DNA from: Candidatus Moranbacteria bacterium GW2011_GWC2_40_12
GTDB lineage: Bacteria > Patescibacteria > Paceibacteria > Moranbacterales > UBA11712
Assembly: GCA_000995965.1 (NCBI GenBank)
Contig: LBYD01000002.1
Span: 1-64,000, forward strand
Direction of reading: 5' to 3'
Length of the DNA stretch: 64,000 nucleotides
A program made the position numbers and the translations under genes. The notes below the pieces were generated by a model. It saw nothing but the letters and a program-made list of their open reading frames with translations, did not search any database and was not told where the DNA came from. This document shows positions 53,372-61,113 of the stretch, one piece after another; the stretch's first letter is position 1, and each line of letters opens with the position of its first letter.

Positions 53372-55918
53372 ATGGCGAATAATAAATTTGTAAAGCAATT
53401 CCCTGTGACACGATTGAGAGTCGGCATATTGCAGATCGGCCTGATTTTGGCCGCGTTGTATATTGTAGCCAATTTCAATTATCTTCTTTTTCACGTTTTG
53501 GCCGAATTTTTCGGCGCGGCCATCAGCCTGGCGATTTTTCTTCTGACCTGGAATGCCAGAAAATTCGTGAAAAACAACTACTATCTTTTTTTCGGGATGG
53601 CCTTTTTGGCATCGGGAATGATTAGCCTGATTCACGCTCTCACCTACCGGGGCATGGGTATCGTGGCAGGAACAGCGGCTGATTCCAACATCGCCACCCA
53701 GCTTTGGCTGGCCAATCAGTATATTTTGGCAGTCACTTTCCTCATCGCCCCGTTTCTTCTGGAGAAAAAAATGCGGCCGCAAACCATTATTTTGGGATAT
53801 CTGGCCTTCTTCGCGCTTTTCTTGGTGATGATCTTTTACTGGAAGATTTTTCCTGTCGCTTACTTGGAAGGAACCGGACTCACCCCTTTCAAAAAAATCA
53901 GCGAATATGTTGTTGCGGCTGTGTATATTTTTTCGCTCTATTTTTTCTGGAGACAGAGAAATCGCTTGGAGAAACGCGTTTTGCAGCTGATATCTTTCAC
54001 GCTCGCGCTCTTTTTTGTTTCCACAATCTTTTTCACGCTCTATGTCGGGGTGTATAGTTTTCCAAACGAACTTGGCCACCTTTTGCGGGTCTTGGCTTTT
54101 TATGTGAGTTATCTGGCTTTGGTTGAATTCGGACTCATGAGGCCTTATCATTCAATGTTCAAGGAATTGAATGAAAAGGGAAAGGTGCTGAAGAAAGCCA
54201 AAGAGGAATGGGAGCGGACTTTCGACAGCGTTCCGGACCTTATTGCGATACTTGATACCAAACACGGGATAAAAAGAGTGAACAAAGCGATGGCAGAACG
54301 CCTCGGCACAAACCCGGAAAAATGCATCGGCCTGAGCTGCTTCAGTTGCGTGCATAGTTGCGACAAGCCCATTGACGCTTGCCCTCATACTCTGACCATG
54401 AAAGACGGCAAAGAGCACGTCTCCGAAATAGAGGAAAACGGTCTGGGAGGAACTTTTCTCGTCAGCACTACTCCGCTTTTCGAGGATGGCGGCAAGCTTA
54501 TCGGTTCCGTGCACGTCGCCCGCGATATCACGGAGCGCAAAAAGGCGGAAAAAAAGATGGAAGACCTTGCCAGGTTTCCGCTCGAGAATCCCAATCCCGT
54601 GATAAGAGTTTCGTCCGAGGGAAAAATCCTCTTTAAGAACCCGGCCGCAGACGCCGTTCTGAAAAGATTCCGCGAGAGCGAAAAAGATATCCTTCCGGAA
54701 GAATGGAACAAGCATTTTGAGCCAGCTATCAGGGCAGGATTGAAAAAAAGTTTCGAGATAGACTTGGAAAAAAATAGTTTCTTTGTGCTAATTGCTCCGA
54801 TCTCCGGCGCCGATTACGCCAATATTTATTTTACTGACATAACAAAACGAAAAGAGGCGGAGGTGGCTCTCGGCCACGAGAAAGAGAGGCTCGCACAAAT
54901 CCTCGACAAAATGGAAGATGGAGTATATATCGTTGACCGAAATCATAATATATCATACATAAATCCGGCTCTCAAAAAACATTTCGGGAAAAATATCGAA
55001 AGGCGAAAATGTTTCGAATATCTGCACAACCGAAAATCGCCCTGCCCCTGGTGCATGAATGAAGAGGTTTTCTCCGGAAAATCCGTCCGGTGGGAATGCT
55101 ATTTTGAAAATTTGAAAAAAACATTTGATATAATCGAAACGCCTATGACAACTCCGGAGGGTACGCTCATCAAGCTCCAGATCATGCGGGATATCACCGA
55201 AAGGAAAATGCTGGAAAAAAACAAAGATGACTTCATTTCACTTGCTTCCCATCAACTCCGAACACCTCTTTCCTCCATCAGCCTCTCATCTGAATTGCTT
55301 CTTCGGGGCACTTCCGGAGATATTCAATCGGACCAGAGAGAATATCTTGAGGAAATTCACAAAGCGACCAAAAGGATGACAATCCTTGTGAATAATCTTC
55401 TGAATGTTTCCCGGATCGAAATGGGAACTTTTTCGGTGGAGTCTGAACCGCTCGATATTCTTTCTTCTGTTCAGGCGAAACTGAAAGAATTTGAACCTAT
55501 CATTTTGGAAAAGAAACTTTATTTCAAAAAAAATATCGGAGAAAACATTCCGCCTTTATCTTTCAACACAAACAGTTTTGAAATAGTTTTTGACAATCTG
55601 CTTTCCAATGCCATTCGGTATACTCCTACCGGCGGGAAAATTGCCCTTGCCATCGAGAATAAGAGAGATTCTGTCTTCATTGAAATTTCCGATACCGGCT
55701 GCGGAATTGCCGCCGGACTAAAAGATAAGATTTTTGAAAAAACTTATCGCGCCGAAAACGCGAGAGAAATGAGCTCTGAGGGAGCCGGGCTGGGACTTTA
55801 TATGGTGAAATCAATCGCCGACCTCACCGGCTCCAAAGTTTGGTTTGATTCAAACGAAATGGGAGGAACGACTTTCTATTTTTCGATTCCGATTGGCCAA
55901 GAACTGCGCCAGGCATAA
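53372..55918 (+). CDS. MASE3-type sensor histidine kinase with multiple PAS domains
   Basis: An 848-residue kinase. Residues 15-260 hold seven helices of the MASE3 type (LIHALTYRGMGI, QLWLANQYILAVTFLIAPFLLEKK). Three PAS domains span about 280-395, 400-500 and 510-620; the first and third have Cys motifs (CIGLSCFSC, CPWCMNEEVF). HisKA with the phospho-His FISLASHQLRTPLS is near 625, and HATPase_c has DNLLSNAIRYTP, DTGCGIAAG and GAGLGLYMVKSI. It senses an unknown signal. Its likely partner is the convergent OmpR regulator. Confidence 0.92.
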   Translation: MANNKFVKQFPVTRLRVGILQIGLILAALYIVANFNYLLFHVLAEFFGAAISLAIFLLTWNARKFVKNNYYLFFGMAFLASGMISLIHALTYRGMGIVAGTAADSNIATQLWLANQYILAVTFLIAPFLLEKKMRPQTIILGYLAFFALFLVMIFYWKIFPVAYLEGTGLTPFKKISEYVVAAVYIFSLYFFWRQRNRLEKRVLQLISFTLALFFVSTIFFTLYVGVYSFPNELGHLLRVLAFYVSYLALVEFGLMRPYHSMFKELNEKGKVLKKAKEEWERTFDSVPDLIAILDTKHGIKRVNKAMAERLGTNPEKCIGLSCFSCVHSCDKPIDACPHTLTMKDGKEHVSEIEENGLGGTFLVSTTPLFEDGGKLIGSVHVARDITERKKAEKKMEDLARFPLENPNPVIRVSSEGKILFKNPAADAVLKRFRESEKDILPEEWNKHFEPAIRAGLKKSFEIDLEKNSFFVLIAPISGADYANIYFTDITKRKEAEVALGHEKERLAQILDKMEDGVYIVDRNHNISYINPALKKHFGKNIERRKCFEYLHNRKSPCPWCMNEEVFSGKSVRWECYFENLKKTFDIIETPMTTPEGTLIKLQIMRDITERKMLEKNKDDFISLASHQLRTPLSSISLSSELLLRGTSGDIQSDQREYLEEIHKATKRMTILVNNLLNVSRIEMGTFSVESEPLDILSSVQAKLKEFEPIILEKKLYFKKNIGENIPPLSFNTNSFEIVFDNLLSNAIRYTPTGGKIALAIENKRDSVFIEISDTGCGIAAGLKDKIFEKTYRAENAREMSSEGAGLGLYMVKSIADLTGSKVWFDSNEMGGTTFYFSIPIGQELRQA

Positions 55919-55951
55919 AAAAGCGCCCCGTTTTGCGAGGCGCTTTTGAAT
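55919..55951. terminator. Bidirectional terminator
   Basis: AAAAGCGCC-CCGTTTTGCGA-GGCGCTTTT, between the convergent histidine kinase and response regulator genes. Confidence 0.8.
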
Positions 55952-55966
55952 CGCAGAAGATATCGC

Positions 55967-56641
55967 CTAATTATCATTCATCCTGTACCCAACGCCCCTG
56001 ACAGTCTCGATTTTTTTCGCCTCTTTGTCGCCAATTTTTTTCCGCAAATTGGTTATATGGACATCAACCACATTGGCGAATGAATCGAAAGCAAAATCCC
56101 AGATATTCGAGAGTATTTGTTCCCGCGTGACAGTGACTCCCTTATTTCGCATAAGATATTCCAACAGGCTGAATTCTTTTAAGGTTAATTTTACGTCTTT
56201 TCCTTTTTTGGAAACTTGTTTTCTGGTGGGATCAAGAATGATGTCCCCCGCTTGAAGAACGAGCGGAAGAGCAATCTTTGGGCGGCGCAGAATTGCCCGG
56301 ATCCTGGCCAGAAGCACTTCAAATGAAAAGGGCTTGGAAAGATAGTCGTCCGCGCCCGCGTCAAGACCGTTGGCTATGTCTTTGGCGCTGTCGCGAGCCG
56401 TAAGCATCAGAATCGGAACGCTGATTTTTTGGGCTCTTGCTTCCCGGCAGATTTCGTCTCCGTTTTTTTTGGGAAGCATCCAGTCAAGAATGAAGAGATC
56501 ATAATCTTTGTGGTTCATAGAAATTCTTCGAAAACCGGCTTCGCCGTCCAGAACATAATCAACGGCGAAACCCTCTGCCTCAAGGCCTTTTTTTATGAGT
56601 TTCGCCAAATTTTCCTGGTCTTCAACGACAAGTATCCGCAT
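55967..56641 (-). CDS. OmpR/PhoB-family response regulator
   Basis: A 224-residue regulator. The receiver domain has acidic VVEDQEN, the phospho-Asp in LFILDWMLPKK, the Thr in MLTARDS and Lys in LSKPFS. The winged helix DNA-binding domain ends with VDVHITNLRKKIGDKEAKKIETVRGVGYRM. It converges with the MASE3 kinase, 49 nt away, and is very probably its cognate partner. Targets unknown. Confidence 0.93.
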   Translation of the reverse strand: MRILVVEDQENLAKLIKKGLEAEGFAVDYVLDGEAGFRRISMNHKDYDLFILDWMLPKKNGDEICREARAQKISVPILMLTARDSAKDIANGLDAGADDYLSKPFSFEVLLARIRAILRRPKIALPLVLQAGDIILDPTRKQVSKKGKDVKLTLKEFSLLEYLMRNKGVTVTREQILSNIWDFAFDSFANVVDVHITNLRKKIGDKEAKKIETVRGVGYRMNDN

Positions 56642-56907
56642 AACTGTATATTATAGCGGTCTTTTCAGACTGGCAAGCCCATCCTATCCGGAAAAAAATA
56701 TCTCTTAATGAAGGCTTAATCTTGATATTGTAGAATTCCGGGCAGACAAAGCCAACCCGGCGGATTGGAATTAGCGATATATTTTTGAACTAGCTCGCCA
56801 ATCAGATTGAAAACATGATTATTGGTCCAGCCAATTTTTTATTTAATAACGCGGAGTGAGCGAAGGATGGAAAGAAAATATCATCCGTCGATCCTCCGCA
56901 GAAACCT

Positions 56908-58407
56908 ATGAAAAAAACACATTTTTTGACATTTGTTGCGATTCTTGCCTTTATATTTGCGGCGGAAACAGGCAATAATTCCGGATGGACGGCGACCGTG
57001 AACGCCCAAGGGCTTGTTTTTACCTCAATAAAAATGGATCCTTCCTGGACAGCCATCGCAGACGGGCAAAGCATGCAATTCAGCGCGACGGCACTCGACC
57101 AGTCAGGCAATCCGATGGTCACTCAGCCGACTTTCTTTTGGTCAGTCGATAATCCGACCCAGGGCGCAGTCAATCAAAACGGATTGTTTACTCCGCTGTC
57201 AAACGGCCAGATGACGATTTACGCCAAAGCAGACAATAAAATGGGAACAGCGCATATCACAGTAACTCCGGCAACGGAACCCACAATCAAATCAGTTGAG
57301 GTATCTCCTCTCAATGCCAATATTGGCCTCGGCGGCACTTTGCAGTTCACAGCCACTGCTTTTGATCAGAACTGGACGGCCTTAGACACGCAGCCGCTTT
57401 TCTCCTGGTCTTTGAACAATTCGGCCATAGGCTCAATTGACCCTGCGAGCGGCTTGTTCACTGCGCTGGCCCCGGGAATGGTCATGCTAACAGCCTCTTC
57501 AATCAAAGGAGCCGCAACTTGGATGGGAACCGCAAACGTCACCATTCAGAACGCTCCGCCAGTATTGGCAAAAATAAATGTAGCTCCCCCCAATCCATTG
57601 ATAAGCTCAGGAACAACGCGACAATTTTCAACTGAAACCCTTGACCAATACGGAAATCCGATAAACGTTTTTGTGACTTGGTCCTCTGATAATCAGTCCG
57701 TGGGAACCGTTGACCCGATAAGCGGTTTACTCACGGGGATTGCGCCGGGAACGGCAAACGTCACGGCCGCGAGCGGATCAATTTCGGGAAGCGCGCCTTT
57801 CACGGTCCAGAATGCTCCGCCGGTTGTGACGACTCTGAATGTTTCACCCTCCAATCCAAGCATCAGTGTCGGTTCGGCACAGCAGTTTTCAGCAATTTCT
57901 TTGGACCAATACGGAGACCCGATTACTGCAAATATCAGCTGGACGCAAGGCAATAAGGCAGTCGGAAAAATAGACCAGAACGGACTCTTTTTTGGTGAGA
58001 ATCCCGGCACAACGACTATCACAGCTTCGAGCGGAACAGTATCGGCAAAAATAGAAATAAGCGTGAGCCCTCTTGTCATGCCTCTGGCAGGAACGAATGA
58101 CAGCGGCGACCTTTCTCTTCAGGAACTCGGGATAGTGAGCGTCGCGAAAGACAAAATCACGATTCTTGCCAAAACCTCGACGGATTCGGATGCGAACTTC
58201 CTTTTAGGCACGAATAAAAACAATGTCCGCAAGAATAAGAAAAAAATCGCCCGTGGAACCGATGGCGCGACCGGCAGTGAACATACTTTCGTTTTTTCCG
58301 GCCTGCGAAAAAACAAGAATCATTATTGGAAGCTTGTCTTCGAAAAACCGGATGGGTCGCAGAAAATGGAAACAGCCATTTTCCGGACAAAAACGCTTAA
58401 GAAATAG
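56908..58407 (+). CDS. Secreted Big_2-type Ig-like repeat protein
   Basis: A 499-residue exported protein with a signal peptide (6-20, FLTFVAILAFIFAAE) and four bacterial Ig-like (Big_2) repeats at about 38-124, 128-216, 220-304 and 308-386. Each has GQSMQFSATALDQSGNP, a W strand (WS.DN...G..D...GL.T...PG...VTA). A C-terminal domain of about 100 residues (ILAKTSTDSDANFLLGTNKNN, SEHTFVFSGLRKNKNHYWKLVFEKPDGS) looks like a fibronectin-type fold. Expected at the cell surface; ligand unknown. Confidence 0.85.
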   Translation: MKKTHFLTFVAILAFIFAAETGNNSGWTATVNAQGLVFTSIKMDPSWTAIADGQSMQFSATALDQSGNPMVTQPTFFWSVDNPTQGAVNQNGLFTPLSNGQMTIYAKADNKMGTAHITVTPATEPTIKSVEVSPLNANIGLGGTLQFTATAFDQNWTALDTQPLFSWSLNNSAIGSIDPASGLFTALAPGMVMLTASSIKGAATWMGTANVTIQNAPPVLAKINVAPPNPLISSGTTRQFSTETLDQYGNPINVFVTWSSDNQSVGTVDPISGLLTGIAPGTANVTAASGSISGSAPFTVQNAPPVVTTLNVSPSNPSISVGSAQQFSAISLDQYGDPITANISWTQGNKAVGKIDQNGLFFGENPGTTTITASSGTVSAKIEISVSPLVMPLAGTNDSGDLSLQELGIVSVAKDKITILAKTSTDSDANFLLGTNKNNVRKNKKKIARGTDGATGSEHTFVFSGLRKNKNHYWKLVFEKPDGSQKMETAIFRTKTLKK

Positions 58408-58440
58408 GGAGAAAGATAAAAAAATTGAATATTCCGGACA

Positions 58441-58472
58441 GCAGCCCCGCAAATAACGGGGTTGCTTTTTTG
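58441..58472 (+). terminator. Rho-independent terminator
   Basis: GCAGCCCCG-CAAATAA-CGGGGTTGC then TTTTTT, 34 nt after the Ig-like gene. Confidence 0.78.
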
Positions 58473-58588
58473 ATTTCTGGACAGCGATTATCAGTTTTGT
58501 TGATTAACGAAATTTCTTGCCTTTCTTAATCAAATCTTAATCTGCTTTTTATATACTAAAGCCAAGATTAATCTTTAAGTTCAAAAAA

Positions 58589-59227
58589 ATGAAAACGAAA
58601 ATGACAAACAAGGAGGATAGAATTTGCCCCTGCGACCTCGCGGAATTCTGCGAAAAAAGAACTGACGAAGAAATCATCGAATATGCAAAGGAAAACAAAG
58701 ATTGCTATGCCTCTCTTGTCAAGCGCTACGAAGAAAAGCTGGCACGATACGTGAAGCGTATCAGCGGCCTCACCAAAGAATCTGTCGAAGATATTTTACA
58801 ATCAGTTTTTTTGAAGACATATGTCAATATCAACTCTTTTGACGACAGAAACAAATTTTCCACCTGGATTTACCGGATCACGCACAATGAGACCGTGAAT
58901 TATTGGAGAAAAAATATAAAATCCGGAGTGCCTGTATCCCTCGACGAAAATGAATTTTTGAAAAACACTATCGCGGACTCAAAAAATGTCGAGTGGGAGG
59001 TATCCAAAAAATTGGACGGCCTCAAGGTCGCCGAAGCCCTGGGAAGATTGCAGAAAAATCAGCGCGAAGCCATCGATTTGAGATATAATGGGCAATTCAG
59101 TTATCAGGAAATCGCCTTGCGGCTCGCAAAGCCAATAGGCACCGTCGGGACGCTCATTAATCGCGGAAAAAAGATACTCCGTGAGGAGCTTCAGAAAATC
59201 AACCTATCACCGGGAATGACGAACTGA
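58589..59227 (+). CDS. ECF-type RNA polymerase sigma factor
   Basis: A 212-residue sigma factor. Region 2 has YASLVKRYEEKLARYVKRI, VEDILQSVFLKTYVNINSFDDRNKFSTWIYRITHNETVNYWRK, and region 4 LQKNQREAIDLRYNGQFSYQEIALRLAKPIGTVGTLINRGKKILREEL. An N-terminal Cys pair (ICPCDLAEFC, residues 12-20) could be a redox or metal sensor in the manner of zinc-bound anti-sigma systems. No anti-sigma factor is adjacent. The SPW-repeat gene 45 nt downstream may be its target or operon partner. Confidence 0.88.
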   Translation: MKTKMTNKEDRICPCDLAEFCEKRTDEEIIEYAKENKDCYASLVKRYEEKLARYVKRISGLTKESVEDILQSVFLKTYVNINSFDDRNKFSTWIYRITHNETVNYWRKNIKSGVPVSLDENEFLKNTIADSKNVEWEVSKKLDGLKVAEALGRLQKNQREAIDLRYNGQFSYQEIALRLAKPIGTVGTLINRGKKILREELQKINLSPGMTN

Positions 59228-59272
59228 AAATATAAAATAGCGGAACTATAAAATGAAAGGAGGTGAAAAAAA

Positions 59273-59647
59273 ATGAACGGACAGCAAAATAAAAAAACAG
59301 CCAACTGGCTTATTGTCATCGCCGGAATGTGGCTGATTATAGCGCCTTTCGTTCTGGGCTTCAGCGGGACGTTTTTGAGCCTGAATGACGTCGTCATGGG
59401 AATCATCATCGCTTTTGTATCCCTGATCGCTATCGGGGTATCCGAAGAAGGAAAATGGCTGAATTGGATCAACGTCCTTTTGGGTGCCTGGATATTTATA
59501 ACTCCTTTTTTCCTGATGTCGGTTGGAAACGCGGGAATGTGGAACAATCTGATAATCGGAATAATCACTGTTGCTTTGGGAGCTTGGGGAGCAGTCACAA
59601 TGCCTTCCTCTTCTTCCTCTTCACCGCAGTATCCGAAAGCTGTTTAG
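59273..59647 (+). CDS. SPW-repeat membrane protein
   Basis: A 124-residue protein with four hydrophobic helices and the double repeat NWLIVIAGMWLIIAPFVLGF / NWINVLLGAWIFITPFFLM, as in the SPW-repeat family (usual SPW replaced by APF/TPF). It has AAAGGAGGTGA 8 nt before ATG. Function unknown; placed after the sigma factor. Confidence 0.8.
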   Translation: MNGQQNKKTANWLIVIAGMWLIIAPFVLGFSGTFLSLNDVVMGIIIAFVSLIAIGVSEEGKWLNWINVLLGAWIFITPFFLMSVGNAGMWNNLIIGIITVALGAWGAVTMPSSSSSSPQYPKAV

Positions 59648-59667
59648 TCCTTTTTATAGGGGGACAG

Positions 59668-59700
59668 CAAAAAGCCTTCGACACAAGGCTTTTTGTTTTT
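59668..59700 (+). terminator. Rho-independent terminator
   Basis: CAAAAAGCCTT-CGACAC-AAGGCTTTTTG then TTTTT. Confidence 0.78.
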
Positions 59701-59740
59701 GCGGCGAAAATATAAATTTCTGAAGATGATTATTATAAAA

Positions 59741-59774
59741 AAGGGCCGCCCGCGCTTGGCACGGAACGACCCTT
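59741..59774 (-). terminator. purM terminator
   Basis: On the minus strand AAGGGTCGTTCCG pairs with CGGGCGGCCCTT (with mismatches), followed by TTTT, 25 nt after the purM stop. Confidence 0.7.
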
Positions 59775-59798
59775 GCAAATATCTCCGGTTTTAGGGCA

Positions 59799-60905
59799 TT
59801 AACAGTATTGCCCTCTGAAATCCACTTGTTCTTCCAGTTCACCCAATTTCTTTTCTCTTTGCCGAACCTCCCCAATCTTGAAAGCAGGATAATACGGTTC
59901 GGGTCCAATTGGATCGACCACGGAAACAACCATGACCCCCTGATTGAAAACGCGGTCCATTTCGGCCTCCTCGATATTTCCCATCTGCTGAGTGTAGTGA
60001 AAAATTGGAGGCCGCTTGATCTTATACTTCCAGATCGTCACTTTGAGATCATTTGGCAGAATGCGCGGAATATTCTCCACCATTCCGCCCCCCGTTATGT
60101 GGGCGTGGCCCGCAAATCGGACTCCTCTCTTCCGAGCCTCTTCCATTTCCGGAATCCAGATAGGGGTGGGTACCAGAAGCGCTTCGGCCAGGGAGTTGCC
60201 GCCAAGTTCGCTAAGCGGTTTCATCAGGTTGTTGATGACTCTTGCCTTGCTGCCATGGAGATTAAAAACTTTCCGGATCATCCCGAGAAAACCATCTTCT
60301 TGGATGCGGAGCCGGTGCACTTTTCGAAGAAGCGAGAAGCCGTTTGAGCCGGGACCGTGTGAAGGCCAGCCGTAAACATGCATTCCCTCTTCCATGGGAA
60401 CGTATTCCAGTTCGGGATCCGGAAATCCGATGACGGATACATCCAGATCAAACATCCATGGATACCGAAACACGTCCGGAAGCTCGGCAGTCTCACCCCC
60501 GATGGGTATGCAACCCGAAGTCAGACAGGCCTCGATGATACTCTCGATGATTTGAATATGCTTTTCCGGGTCAAGCTGTCCAACTCGAAGCGTGTCCAGG
60601 AGGAAGGCAGGACGCGCTCCGGACACATACATGTCCACGGCGCTCATGGCCACGCCATTATGGCCGATACCGGTCAGCATATTTGCCAGTGCCGCTAGAA
60701 TCGCCACTGTTCCAACCCCGTCAACGGATCCGCTAACTTTTCGCGCTCCGGGCGGGATGGGCATACCACCGGCAAATCCTCCGATCTGATCTGCTGCCTC
60801 TGGCCAGTTTGCCCGAACCAGAGTCTTGATCATTTGAGCAAACTGGTTGCCCTTGTCAATGTTTACTCCTGCGCTTGCATAAGTTGCTCCAGACTGATTG
60901 GACAT
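59799..60905 (-). CDS. purM: Phosphoribosylformylglycinamidine cyclo-ligase PurM
   Basis: A 368-residue AIR synthetase. It starts with SNQSGATYASAGVNIDKGNQF and has SVDGVGTVAILAALANMLTGIGHNGVAMSAVDMYVSGARPAFLLDTLRVG, SGCIPIGGETAELPD, and GHAHITGGGMVENIPRILPND, the full ATP- and substrate-binding set. It uses FGAM and ATP to form AIR. The ATG at 60905 follows AGGTGAT; a GTG nine bases upstream is less likely. It is encoded 205 nt downstream of purL, so both act in consecutive steps in one unit. Confidence 0.94.
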   Translation of the reverse strand: MSNQSGATYASAGVNIDKGNQFAQMIKTLVRANWPEAADQIGGFAGGMPIPPGARKVSGSVDGVGTVAILAALANMLTGIGHNGVAMSAVDMYVSGARPAFLLDTLRVGQLDPEKHIQIIESIIEACLTSGCIPIGGETAELPDVFRYPWMFDLDVSVIGFPDPELEYVPMEEGMHVYGWPSHGPGSNGFSLLRKVHRLRIQEDGFLGMIRKVFNLHGSKARVINNLMKPLSELGGNSLAEALLVPTPIWIPEMEEARKRGVRFAGHAHITGGGMVENIPRILPNDLKVTIWKYKIKRPPIFHYTQQMGNIEEAEMDRVFNQGVMVVSVVDPIGPEPYYPAFKIGEVRQREKKLGELEEQVDFRGQYC

Positions 60906-61014
60906 ACCTATCACCTCGCAAATTTTTTTTGAAATTTTAAAGAGAATCCCTCCATGGGATCTCCGCGATTCCCTACTTTCAGGCTACTGGATATCCAATT
61001 TTTAGGCAAGAAAA

Positions 61015-61046
61015 ATCCCCGCCGAAGCTTCCTGCCCGGCGGGGAT
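61015..61046 (-). terminator. Hairpin between purL and purM
   Basis: On the minus strand ATCCCCGCCG and CGGCGGGGAT pair around GGCAGGAAGCTT, followed by TTTTC. As it lies between the two purine genes, it may reduce purM expression or be an attenuator. Confidence 0.65.
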
Positions 61047-61113
61047 AAATTGTTTCACAAACTCGCGTGTTTCACGCCTCCTTGCTTTGTTTCACGCGGT
61101 TTTTGTTGTTTCA
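61047..61113 (-). repeat. Four GTGAAAC/ATGAAAC direct repeats after purL
   Basis: On the minus strand TGAAACAA, GTGAAACAAAG, GTGAAACACG and GTGAAACAATT occur within 65 nt, at uneven spacing of about 18-20 nt. The first overlaps the purL stop. No gene is present; the role is unknown. Confidence 0.45.
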
